Shown here piece after piece: positions 1-9,828 of a stretch of 64,000 nucleotides of DNA. The stretch is from Neolentinus lepideus HHB14362 ss-1 (lineage: Eukaryota > Basidiomycota > Agaricomycetes > Gloeophyllales > Gloeophyllaceae). The translations under genes were made by a program, and so were the position numbers. Location: NCBI GenBank assembly GCA_001632425.1, contig KV425589.1, positions 136,543-200,542 on the forward strand, given 5' to 3'. Under the pieces are notes generated by a model, which did no database searches, was not told the DNA's origin, and saw nothing but the letters and a program-made list of their open reading frames with translations. The number at the start of each line of letters is the position of its first letter. The stretch's first letter is position 1.

Positions 1-1278
1 CATCTGGGATTCGTATATCAGAAAGCATAAAATGCACCTCAAAGTAGCTGACGGTGATGGTCATGGGTCGTGTAAGAGTGAGTGAGCGTTCTGAGAATGA
101 CTGGAGGCCCTATCTCTTCACAAGCCAACTAGACCTTATATCCCGGGGGGATCAGGAGGCCGGTTTCACAAGGCTCCACAAGATGACGGCCGAGAGACTG
201 GTGTCACGCCGATTGGTCTCTAGTTGTTCCACTGTGATTTCCAAGTCATATACAACGGGGGTATGTGTTATTCTTGGATGCGACTCATGCGAGGCTTGAG
301 TATAAGTGGCACATCATCAATGCTTCATACAGCTCGTAGCTATACCAGTGGGCGCTGGGCGCTGGACGATCTGATAATCATGATAGCGGGAAAACCTGCC
401 AGTCAATGTGTCTGGATTTATCCAGGATAAGTGGCAGGAACATACCACCACGATATCATGAGAGAAGCAAGCAGTAATTGCAGTCCTCGATAGATCCAAT
501 GAGCTTGCATTGGAGAGGTCGCTTGCTACGGCTCAATCCACCTCGACATCGAGGACTGCAAACCAGACATGCCACATTTAAACCGCAGAGATCGCAGCAA
601 TTGAACATAACACAGAAAGCTTTCGCAATTATAGATCTAGCGGGAGATCCGAAGCCATTCCGAGTCTATTGAGCAAAGATCAAGAGAAGTCGAAGTACAG
701 AAGACGGACGGCATGAAAACAATTGCAAAGCGAGGAGCGCAGTAATCAAGAAGGCTAAAAGGAGCCTTCCCGTTCAATGCAGTGCAAGAATAGCCACCTT
801 AAAGGTATGATCATTCCAGCGGTCATCAAGATGTTTTCATTTGCGTCGAGCTCAAGGACTCTGCGATTGGAGGGCAAACTTAGGGTTGTACCAGCGAGCT
901 GTCCTCAGGTGCAACGGACAGTCCCAGTACTCTGTCCTGCCAGACTCGGGACGAAGCGGGCGGTGAGTCGCCTTAGAAATTAATTAGAGCTGGGTCGGGG
1001 GTTTGCTGCGGTCAGGTCAATTAATGGCAGCCTTTAAATTTGCGACTTGATCACAAGACGCGTACTGAGGCAAGGATGTAAAAGTACCGTATCAGAATAA
1101 AAATATGTACTCGCGTTCTATCTACGCAGCGATACATATAGATAACCACGGCATGATTCCCATAAACAACATATAGCAATAATCGGATATACAGTGCGAA
1201 CAAACATAGTCTACCAAAACCTTCCCCCATTTGCCTCCCTTCCTTGTCTCTCAGACCAGTCACTGTCCGCAACCTCAC
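1..1278. other. Intergenic, no gene seen
   Basis: I see no convincing coding exon here on either strand. The open frames are short, lack family similarity and do not join through plausible introns. Positions 1000-1200 are A/T-rich. This is the 3' flank of the cytidylyltransferase gene, whose stop codon is at 1279-1281. Confidence 0.6.
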
Positions 1279-3046
1279 CTACGACTCCCCATGCTCAACG
1301 ACCTCCCATCCTCTCTTCCCGTCCTCCGATCCACTCGTACTCTCCTTCTCCTCCTTCCGACACGTCATCAAATCTCCCCTCCCCATCTTCTCAAGCTTCC
1401 GGTCCCAGTCGCCACCGCGGTACCCCGCGACGATGCGCTCGAGAAGCGCCGACGTGGATATGCCTGGAGTGCGTCGCGTTGGGATGAATTTGCCTATCCA
1501 TCGAAGGGAAGATCAGTAAGTAGTCGAGAACGGAAAGGGTTAGAAGAGGATGGCGGAAGCGAGTGTCAGTAATTATGCAATATAAGTTGTCCACCTGTCC
1601 CTCTTAGAGGGGTAGGTACAGGTCTGAGATATTTATCATCTTATTCGCTACTTCCATATCGTGCTCTCCCACTTAAACGGAATGGGATTCTCACCGAGTC
1701 GCTTTACACCCTCATACACGTCCTCCCCGCTTGCATACGCATAGGGCTCCTCGTCGTGCGCGACATAGTCAATCTGGTGTTCCTCAAGGAACTCGGGCGT
1801 GATGACCCACGGAGCGCCAGGAACTACTTGGTCTACCCAGCGGCAGTGCCGGACCGACTCCAGTCTGATAAAGGCAGTAGAATTGTCAGTTGAGGATGGA
1901 GCACAGGTGTGAAGGGTAAGCGCACCGCTCAGCGTGGGACATGACGCTCTTACTCTTGTGCGACGCGACGAGCTCATCAGAGCAGACCCCAACCATGAGG
2001 TGCACAGAGGGGAAGGAGAGCTTCGCTTGCCGAAGTTGAAGCGCGTGGCTAGGTGAAGCGCCAAGGGTAAGCGGGACCTCTCGAAAGAATAAAAGAGTGC
2101 GGATACTGCGCTGCTACTAACCCGAAATGGAAGATGTCGTAGACGCCTAGGCATAGACGGGTGAAGTGTACGTCAGTGCTTGGATGAGGAGACAGTGTCA
2201 ATAAGAGATCCGAGATGCATTCGCACTCCGTCAGAGCAGTATGACATGTAAAGACTTACCATCGGCGTACACTCGCACTGCCCTTCCTTTTGGCGGTGGG
2301 TTGATCCTGTACTTCCGTCCACTTCCATCGGTACCATTGATGGCAGCCTGCACGAATGCCTGGATATCCGCGGCTGTTAAAGCAGCTGGGTCGAACGCCT
2401 TTACCGTGACGGCCGGTGGTGCCGGCTCTGGAGTAGCGTGGCTAAGTAGCACTGTAGAAGACAGCGTCGGGTGAGATAGGGGGTCGGCCTGGGTATCTGT
2501 GGATGCGGACGGCGTACTGACGTCCGGCGAGGGCGATCTCGAAGAGGCAGGAAACGGTGAGGACGCGGACATGGGGGAAAGTGTAGAAGCAGAGGAGGCA
2601 GGCGAGAGGGTGTTGTTTATGTGAGAGGTTTTGTACGATGCAGACGTCTCCTCAGCGTCGGAGGAATGGGGCATCGAGGTGTGCGTGACGGACTCGACGT
2701 CGCCGTCGTACGTGGGCGAGTCAACGCCGTCGTCGGAGAGCGACAGGGACGAAGCGAGGTGGTGCTGGTGCCTCCCCCCTATCCCGTTGCCGACGCCCAG
2801 ACTGGAACCGTTCCGGGAAAGCTTTGATGACCGTTGCGTTGAAGAGGATTGGGAGATCGGAGAGCGGGTCAAAGTGATGGCGACACCATTAGAGGCGGAA
2901 TGGGTAGAATCGTCAGTCAGGGGGTCGTTGTCCTCTTCCGAGGCATCATACGCTGGTGAATCGAGCACAAATCCTGGGCCTCGAGGATGTTTGTGAAATG
3001 ACCGTTTCGAGTGCAACTTTTTATGATGCAACTCTGTTTGATCCAT
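1279..3046 (-). CDS. PCT1: Choline-phosphate cytidylyltransferase
   Basis: Makes CDP-choline from CTP and phosphocholine, the rate-limiting step of the Kennedy pathway to phosphatidylcholine. Five exons join in phase: 2260-3046, 2122-2146, 1926-2048, 1695-1864 and 1279-1493, giving 439 aa. The first ~255 residues are Ser/Pro-rich and look disordered. The catalytic domain follows: [20 protein letters not shown] holds the HxGH nucleotide-binding motif, split by introns after GVYDIFHFG. Then come [31 protein letters not shown] and the family signature RTPGISTS in the last exon. The start [10 protein letters not shown] was chosen because it opens the long exon just after in-frame upstream sequence without similarity. 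The exon 3 donor (gtgcgc) is slightly weak and gives Leu where the family usually has Cys (AERLESV). The 201 nt last intron is much longer than the others and carries a box C/D snoRNA. A decayed partial copy lies inverted at 3555-4175. Confidence 0.93.
1559..1648 (-). ncRNA. Intronic box C/D snoRNA, U25/snR56-like
   Basis: Lies in the last intron of PCT1. Seen: a box C-like ATGATAA (about 1633-1639), the guide segment CAGACCTGTA directly followed by a degenerate D' (CCTA), an internal hairpin (ccctc/gaggg), a box D CTGA (1566-1569), and a 4-bp terminal stem gcga/tcgc. CAGACCTGT is the exact complement of ACAGGTCTG in the universally conserved 18S rRNA segment ACAGGTCTGTGATG. That is the target of human SNORD25 (U25) and yeast snR56, which guide a 2'-O-methyl G. 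The spacing from guide to D' is the same as in U25. Box C has one mismatch to RTGATGA. A second copy at about 3935-4022 keeps the boxes and shows a compensatory change in the terminal stem. Ends are approximate. Confidence 0.75.
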
Positions 3047-3554
3047 GATTCTCTGCGACTGCGGCTCTGCAGGAACTTGGAACGATGTTCGGGACTGGCT
3101 TTCGAGTATTGTTTGAAAGAATCGACTTGGCAGAAAATGGCAAAGCGTAAAGAGGAGATGTACTGCCTTCGCAGTGGAGAATGAAGACGGAAGCTTTAGA
3201 GGTGACGATCCACTCTGATCACAAGCCCGACAGGTGCAAAAATGGAAAATGTAACGTTCTTCGGAGCTTCCCGGCCCGATCAATTATCGTGCATGCAGTT
3301 CGAAGTTCGAACCCGTGTTGTTCATACTTCATCTACTCAGAAGTACATATCCCTTAATCCTCGACTTCCATGCCGTTATTTGCGGGAAGAATTTACTCGT
3401 GCAACAACTGGATTACTGGAATGGAACCCAATCAGAGAGCTCCTTGCAATTTTCCTTTGGTCTACCGTTCGCTGCTACAATATCTCATGACCAGGATGAC
3501 GACCTAATGATCAGGCCAACAGTAGCAGCTATATGCAGATATTGAAAGGATGAA
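3047..3554. other. PCT1 upstream region, no gene
   Basis: Separates PCT1, transcribed leftward, from the inverted pseudogene copy. No coding exon is recognisable. It should hold the PCT1 promoter, but I see no clear TATA box. Confidence 0.5.
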
Positions 3555-4175
3555 CGTCTCCGTCTATAGCCACTAAGTAACTCTGACAAGCCAAGCTCTC
3601 CTTCCCGTTGGCGTCGGGGTCTACTCTGACGAGTCCGCGCTATTACACAAGAGCAAGGCGTCACGAGTCACCGGAACGGTGCGTTACACTCCATGACCTA
3701 GCCCATGTCAAGTCAAGTAGCTCCTGCTGTGGAACCTGACAGACATTGCCGCTGGGTCGTGCTCGGCGCGCCGCGGGACATCATGCCCGAGCTCTTCGAG
3801 GATGTTCAGATTGGTTATGTCGCGCACGATGAGGAGCTGTACGTGTATGATCCGGGAGGATATCTGTAGAAGGATTAAGTGACTCGGTGAGTGTTCAGCA
3901 TACCCGGTGTTTGTTTCAGGAGGCAGATAGGGAAGCGACGAAGATGATAAATATCTCAGACCTGTACCGATCCTTCGGGACCAGTGGACAACATATATTG
4001 CCTAAATTTCTGATACTCGTGCTCCGCCCGTTCCTCTCCTCTACCCTTAGCCTCCATAAACAATCACTAACCTTTGATTCGATGATTAGGTTAATTCATC
4101 TCGACCCGACATATTCCACGTTCACCTCGCTAGAGCGCATAGCTGTTGGGTATCACAGTGACGATGTATTGTGAG
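3555..4175 (+). pseudogene. Decayed 3' partial copy of PCT1
   Basis: Matches the 3' part of PCT1 in inverted orientation. About 3580-3690 resembles exon 3 (AKLSFP, then a small deletion and frameshift). 3725-3865 resembles exon 4: HCRWVVLGAPRDIMPEL and YVAHDEELYVY versus [16 protein letters not shown] and [11 protein letters not shown]. An in-frame stop follows (GGYL*). About 3893-4090 resembles intron 4, including the snoRNA. 4090-4175 resembles exon 5 (TSLERIAVGY versus [13 protein letters not shown]). The RTPGISTS signature is destroyed and exons 1-2 are missing or unrecognisable. Retained introns show a DNA-level duplication, not a retrocopy. It cannot encode an active enzyme. Confidence 0.85.
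3935..4022 (+). ncRNA. Second copy of the U25/snR56-like snoRNA
   Basis: Lies in the intron-4 remnant of the PCT1 pseudogene. It keeps the box C-like ATGATAA (3944-3950), the whole guide block through CAGACCTGTA, a D' of CCGA (closer to CTGA than in the other copy), a hairpin capped by TTCG, and box D CTGA (4010-4013). The terminal stem is acga/tcgt, where the PCT1 intron has gcga/tcgc: a compensatory pair change. The guide block is identical in both copies although the surrounding exons have diverged and carry stops. Whether it is still transcribed and processed cannot be told, because the host gene is broken. Confidence 0.6.
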
Positions 4176-4546
4176 GGAGAGACGAGCAATGGAGTCAGGA
4201 CAGAATTCTGTTCTATTTTGATTGGTTCGTTCTGTATGAAGGGATTGTCTGGCAATGTGCGAGTGTTGATTTTAAGGTTAATATTCTTGAATAAGATAGT
4301 AGTAGTTGTGTTGTAAACAGGCCCCTTACCCTTCCATTGTCGCAACTCGCTCTTGCTGGCCATGTTCTAGCTGTATTAGTCCTGTGGTTTTGCATGAATA
4401 TTACCTTATATGGTAATTATTAACATGTAAAACTGCGGATTATGTTGTTATGTAAATATTACTGAATAAGGCAACTGTAGAGTCCAAACTTCGCGATCGG
4501 TGCACCCTTGGTTCTTCTATCTATAGTTCTACCTCCTCAAATCCCT
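4176..4546. other. A/T-rich intergenic
   Basis: No coding potential seen. It is notably A/T-rich at 4200-4480. The last ~25 bases are the short FunK1 promoter segment shared with the inverted copy near 17640-17660. Confidence 0.55.
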
Positions 4547-7325
4547 ATGAATCAACCTACTACGAGTGCCCAGTGTGCTTAACACTTTTACTATGATTGT
4601 CTCTCGCTGATTGCGACATATGAAACTACAGCATGCATGAAGTGAAAGATGCGTACAAGATTGCACTGAGGTGGCAGCAGACTGAAACTGTCTCTCTCCG
4701 CACCTTCCTCTTGTTCCTACTGAGTCTTGTTATGGAAACGGATCGCACTGGTGTAGAGAACCTGAATCGAGTACTTGAAGCACTGCTGAACAATGCTGCT
4801 GCCATGTGCAATGCTGATAGGGTGGAAATCATAGGTGGCAAGGAGTCCGCTTTCTCGAAGGCAGGCGGTGTCAGCCCGGAAAAAGAGCAGATGAATGAAC
4901 TGCAGAAGTTATTATTCGAGTTGTGCGTCTAATCTTAGTTTGTACGAGCCCAATTATGCTCACGTGTTTCGCAGTCGTGAGGTGCCAGATGAGCGAGGGA
5001 GATACAAGCCCTTCTGTTCTCTTGCCAACAAGATCCTTGAAAAGCTGCCACAAACAGCTGGTACCTCGGAGATGGGACTACGCTCTCCTCGTGACAAGGG
5101 CGACCGCCTTGTCTTTCAGCGCAGTGACCCAATGCAGACTCACATGGACATTGATAACTACCCCCTCTCCTCTGGCAGCCCTAACGTCCGCGTACCTGAT
5201 GTCATTGGACTTGCACTCCGTGATGCTCTTCTCACTACTCAAGACCAAGAAAATAAGTTCATGACTGAGGCTATGGATCTGTCGAAGGCTTGGAAGAAGC
5301 ATGCCTTTGAGACAGCGCTTCTGCCACCGAAGGACGCCTCGGCCTCCATCAAGCTTCAAGTCGGTTTAGAGTTCAAGACAATCAAAAGCAGTATGGAGGC
5401 GATCCCCTGCGAGTTCAGTACCGAGTTGCAGGAGGTCCTTGCACAAGATGTTATGAATGAGTCGCGCGAAAAGGACGGAAACGTCAAGGGCTCCAGAAAA
5501 CGGAAGAGTGACACCCAAGATGGCAAAGCTGCAAAGAAGGTGAAGGCGAGCAATGGAGTGAAAGACTTGGTATCTGCCTCCGATGGCAGTCACACTTTCT
5601 CTCACTCTAGTCACGAAAAGGATCCTGTGTCGGAGTCGCTCACGAGCAAGATGCCTCCCAATGTGCAGGTGGCCACATACGCCACTGAGCGACTTTCATC
5701 TTCTATTACAATCGACCATTCATTACAACTAATAATAATCGGTGCGCGCTAACTGTTTCTTTGGTTCGCAATGCTTGTTGTACTGACGATCTACTGTTAC
5801 AGACAGCACTATCTGGCTTTGGTGGTTCGATCGTGGCGGAGCCATTCAGTCATGTGGCATGAACTTTATCACACATCTTCCATACTTTGTCCTCCTCCTC
5901 GATATCCTTCGCCGCTTCGATGAGCACGCCTGGGGTGCCAGCCGTGTGTTCCAAAAGAAAGACAGTGAGGACGTGCTGGATGTGGAAATTCACGGACCGG
6001 GACCTGAGCCGGCCAAGGTCACAGTGACTCTTGGCGCACTAACTCACCTACATCTGCATCTCTTCAGGCATGGCACAGCCGTCGTACCGGCAACAAGCGA
6101 GGACCCTTGTCCCATCTCTGTGACCAAAAAGCTTTCAGAGTACGAGATGGTTGCAAAGATTTGTGATCTCGATGAACAGCGGGAGAACGAGATCAATATA
6201 CTTGCCGAGGTTTACAAAGTTGCTGCCGAAGAAAAGGAAGATGCTAAGCGGGTTCGTGGCCATGTACCGATTTTGCTTGCTTCCCGTGATTGGGAGGATG
6301 AGTATGCTGAGCGGATGCAGAGGATTCTGGGTATATCCAGAAGTAAGGGGAAAAGAAGATTTCGTCGTCTTCGGATATTGTTGTTCCGAAGACTCAGGCC
6401 GATCTCGGAGCTCTCCGGGAAGGAGTTCATGAAGGCATTTCGCGACTGTTTCCTCTGTGAGCAATCATCGTTTGTTTCTTAGTCTTCTCTGTGTTGCTGA
6501 CATGAGTAATAGGTCACGGTGTTCTCTGGATGAGCAACATCTACCACCGCGATATCAGTGAGAATAATCTGATGTATACACGGGTGAACAAGGTTGTTGT
6601 TGGTGTTCTGAACGATTTCGATCTGTCTATCATTCATAGCGACGATCTTCCGCTTGCAAGTGAGCGCACGGGTACCATACCATTTATGGCGTATGCTCTC
6701 CTTCGAGACTTCAATACTGGCAAGAAGGTTCCGCACATCTACGGTTCGTCTCCGTCTATATCGTACAATTGCCATCTAACTGTGGGCCAGAGTACGATGC
6801 TGAATCCTTTGCCTACGTCGGCCTTTGGATCAGTGCTCGTTATGACAACGGCACCATTGTCAACCACAACGCTTACCGGAAGTGGACGCAACCAACTGCA
6901 GCGGACGCGATAGCAGAATGGAAGCGTCGGGCTCTCACACATTGTGAGCCAGCTACGACTTCCCACGAACGGCATTTCATCACGATACAGCTTCTCGCAC
7001 GACGAGCTGTCCAATGTATCCATGCGGCCGAAATGAGACAATGCGGCCCCGGTGTGATGGAATCCGAAGACGAGGCGAGGTACGCTCAAGAGCCAGTCAA
7101 AGCCTGTTTTGACCGCCTTTCTGCCATAATCCACGGCAAGAGTTTGCCCCTCGAATATCTCGAATACTTTGAAGAAGGAGACAAAAGATTTAATGAATGG
7201 AAAGTCACGGATCCCTTGTCGCTATGGTGTATTCGGCCAGGTTTACCATGATATCAGAAATCAGAAGACCTACCTGTTCATCAGAATATTCAGTGTAGAT
7301 GGATTCTCACCAACTCATTGCAAGT
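4520..7325 (+). repeat. Left arm of large inverted duplication
   Basis: About 2.8 kb that matches 14780-17660 in reverse orientation. Similarity begins just upstream of the FunK1 start codon (shared cctcct..atgaatcaacc) and continues about 70 bases past the stop codon (shared cctacctgttcatc, ctcattgcaagt). All introns are shared, so this is a segmental duplication. The ~7.4 kb between the arms is single-copy. Confidence 0.9.
4547..7251 (+). CDS. FunK1 fungal-type protein kinase, intact
   Basis: Predicted Ser/Thr kinase of the fungal-type FunK1 family (PF17667), which is expanded in mushroom-forming fungi; substrates are unknown. Exons 4547-4572, 4632-4922, 4975-5741, 5803-6456, 6513-6743 and 6791-7251 join in phase to 809 aa. 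The kinase core shows MVAKICDL with the candidate ATP-binding Lys, the catalytic loop YHRDISENN, and LNDFDLS, with DFD in place of DFG as is common in this family. A Lys/Arg-rich stretch (about residues 295-320, e.g. KKVKASNG) may be a nuclear signal. The start was set by a tiny first exon, MNQPTTSAH, shared with the other copy. That exon lacks 78 nt present in the other copy; the gap is bounded by ACG on both sides, consistent with deletion between short direct repeats. Confidence 0.9.
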
Positions 7326-7784
7326 TTCTAAACAGTCAGCCGTAAGAACATGACATGTTAACCGACTAGTTTTGAGAGTGATACCTTTACGACATCAGAG
7401 AGGACATTTAGGAACCTTAAATGACGGCTACCAAGAAATAAAAGTTCAGAGCTGCATGTTTTCTCAACAAACGGAGCTTTAAGCAATGTTAGGCTTACAA
7501 GAGAAACATGATCCCAGAGTGTGGTGAAGGGCCAATTAATGACACTAATATGTACAGGAGTAGCTCTCACGAATTCTTATAACGGGTACCTAATGCGAGT
7601 GCAAAGAGTTACCGCGAACTAAGACGGTCGGCCAGCCATAGGATTAGCTGAACTACGCCGCCTCGCATCAGATGCACAACGCTTGCAGTCTTTCTACGTA
7701 AATAATACAAGATGTCAGCGATCATGTCGCTACATGTCCGACTCAGAAGATTCTATAAGTCGGCGTGCAGCGAGACCAACGCTT
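7252..7784. other. Intergenic between convergent genes
   Basis: Lies tail-to-tail between the FunK1 gene and the FAD oxidoreductase. The first ~70 bases belong to the inverted duplication. Nothing else is recognisable. Confidence 0.55.
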
Positions 7785-9314
7785 CTACAGCAGCTCAAAT
7801 AAATCGATCGGGTTCGCTCTCTGCACACGCTTAGTCGTGATAAGCATCTCCGTAGGGAGGCGTTCGTCCTCTTCACCCATCACTATCTTCCCCAGCGCTT
7901 CCCCACATCCCCAGGCATTGACCATGCCCTCGCCCGTATACCCCGCACTCACCCACTCGCCCGAACCCTTCCTCCCACTCACATACTCCGGGACCTTGCC
8001 AACCCACGGCAGCCAATCGACCGACAAACCGATGGAGCCAGTCCACCGTCCTTCCACCTCCACGCCCTTCAATACCTTCTCATCGAATATCGTAGGCAAG
8101 ACACCGAGTAAATGCGCTGAAGCAAACAGCGCCTGCTCGTTGTCCGCTGCTACGCCGACGTCGTCCATGCCCTGGTTTCCGCTCTGCGCCCACCCACCGC
8201 CGTACATGATGTGTCCGGACGGACGGACGGTGAGATAGTCGAAGCCGCAGTCATAGATGAAGCTCCACGAGCGGGATGCGCCACCTGGGAGGTTGGGTTC
8301 GCGGGGAACGGGAAGTAGAGACGTCATTTGGCCACGGAGAGGTAGGATCTTCTCGCGCAGACCGGGGAGGAGATGGGAGACGTGCGCGTTGGTGGCGTGC
8401 ACGATCTGCCGGGCTGACATCGTTCCACGGGATGTCTTAACTGTATAAAATTGTGTAGCCTCAGTAGGAGGTTGGATATCTACGACTGAGGTATTAGATT
8501 CTATCGTGAAATTGGGGTATTGGACCGAGTTAATTAGAGACTGGTAGATAGCCGTGATGAGACTATACGGTGACAATGCACCGGCCGGACCTGTAATCAC
8601 ACCGTCTACAGTGGGTAACGAGAATTCCTGGCACCATATTCTTAGGTGATCATATTCTACACAGGAGACGGCAACACTTACTCGGCGTGCTTCTTGACAA
8701 TTCCATATCTTGTAATGTGCTTTTTCAGACGGGTAGGCGTCCAAGAAGCCCTGCAACCTACGGACGGCATCATCCCACGTCTTAGACGAGAAGTACGCGT
8801 CAACTGTATCGACGACACGTATCTCCGAGGACTCAGTGGCGCCAACCTCTTTGGCCACATCGAGTAAACGCTGCAAATGCGACATCTGGAAGTCAGTTAT
8901 TTTCTTCGCAGCTAGCTCGCCATATCGATTCTTGAGCTTCTCATAATCGATGTACGGGGATTCCTTGATATGCCCACCATTACGGCCAGTTGCCCCTGAG
9001 CAGATCTCTCTGGCATCTACAATCGTGACGCGTAGGTCGCGGCTCTTTGGCTGTCTGAGAATTGTGCGAGCCACGGCACAACCGGTAATGCCAGATCCAA
9101 TGATTAGTATGTCGACTTCTGCGGGCAGAGTAGGGGACTGATAGCTTCTCAGAGGAGATGCAGGTGTCTGCCAGGAAGATGCTGTGGGAGATGTTACTGG
9201 TAACCCTGGAGAGGCCTTGATCCGTGCTTGGACACTCCTAAAGTCATGGTTGAGATTTTGTACCGTAGAGATGAAAAGATTCAGCTCCTTGAGCAGAGAG
9301 AGCGCCAATCCCAT
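7785..9314 (-). CDS. FAD-dependent amine/amino-acid oxidoreductase
   Basis: Member of the DAO-type FAD oxidoreductases (OrdL/gamma-glutamylputrescine-oxidase-like), which oxidise a C-N bond and pass electrons to oxygen. A Rossmann dinucleotide site IIGSGITGCAVA lies near residue 70, followed by VDAREICSGATGRNGGH, the usual second FAD contact. The C-terminal FAD region is SAGYTGEGMVNAWGCGEAL. The frame is open throughout, but 8628-8681 looks like a 54 nt in-phase intron (gtaagt..ccag): removing it joins EARR to EFSLPTVDGVI, as expected for the family, and gives 491 aa. No signal peptide is obvious, so it is probably cytosolic. It is divergent from TFIIE-beta across ~515 bases. The true substrate cannot be told from sequence. 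Confidence 0.88.
   Translation of the reverse strand: MGLALSLLKELNLFISTVQNLNHDFRSVQARIKASPGLPVTSPTASSWQTPASPLRSYQSPTLPAEVDILIIGSGITGCAVARTILRQPKSRDLRVTIVDAREICSGATGRNGGHIKESPYIDYEKLKNRYGELAAKKITDFQMSHLQRLLDVAKEVGATESSEIRVVDTVDAYFSSKTWDDAVRRLQGFLDAYPSEKAHYKIWNCQEARRVSVAVSCVEYDHLRIWCQEFSLPTVDGVITGPAGALSPYSLITAIYQSLINSVQYPNFTIESNTSVVDIQPPTEATQFYTVKTSRGTMSARQIVHATNAHVSHLLPGLREKILPLRGQMTSLLPVPREPNLPGGASRSWSFIYDCGFDYLTVRPSGHIMYGGGWAQSGNQGMDDVGVAADNEQALFASAHLLGVLPTIFDEKVLKGVEVEGRWTGSIGLSVDWLPWVGKVPEYVSGRKGSGEWVSAGYTGEGMVNAWGCGEALGKIVMGEEDERLPTEMLITTKRVQRANPIDLFELL
8628..8681 (-). other. In-phase 54 nt intron of the oxidoreductase
   Basis: Donor gtaagt and acceptor ccag on the minus strand. It contains no stop and is a multiple of three, so an ORF finder reads through it. 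The extra 18 residues would interrupt a conserved segment, which favours splicing. Confidence 0.75.
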
Positions 9315-9828
9315 GGTCGTCGTAGAACAAATTCGTCTGCAGCTCTGGATGGGATTTGCTGGCCTGGGAATCAGCTAAAAAGAGAAATCCAAGATTCCCA
9401 TTCAAGTCAAGTTCACCAAGTCAAGCAGCGCAAATCCTAGGCACGTAATCCAGGAAAGTAATGGAAACTATCGTAAACAGCACCGACAATGACTCACAAC
9501 AGCTTGCAGACGGATGGGTCTTCCGAGTCGCTCTAACGCTCTAACTAGGCGTGAGCTGCGCGCAGAGATTAATATTTCAGTTCAGACAGAACTCGAATGA
9601 TCTTAGCTGGCTAGCTCTGAGGCCTTAGGACCGGTCGCAGCATTGCCAATCTGCTGCAAAGACCTCTAGTATGAGATTGAAAGATGAGGAGGGTGTACGG
9701 CTCGTGAATAAAATAAAGTCGCGTGGCAAGTACTGTCGCTTTCACACCCTGCGCCACCACTGCCTTGTTCTCTTCGAAGTCTTTCTCCACGACGTTCTGC
9801 TCTCAGATCTCTTCTTTCTTTCTAACTT
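9315..9828. promoter_or_regulatory. Bidirectional promoter region
   Basis: Intergenic stretch between the divergent oxidoreductase and TFIIE-beta genes. It includes A/T-rich patches (such as tgaataaaataaag near 9705) and pyrimidine-rich leader sequence before the TFIIE-beta start. No specific factor site is claimed. Confidence 0.5.

Noticed and set aside
1194..1572. Overlapping plus-strand open frames of 91-113 codons
   Set aside because: They are antisense to the last exon and intron of PCT1 and have no family similarity.
1594..1694. PCT1 seemed truncated after [10 protein letters not shown], with the catalytic RTEGISTS motif missing
   Set aside because: The 201 nt intron hides the last exon. 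1279-1493 on the minus strand encodes [20 protein letters not shown] and the rest, and all phases close.
3298..3315. GGTTCGAAC-like B box on the minus strand suggesting a tRNA
   Set aside because: No matching A box, acceptor stem or anticodon arm could be drawn around it.
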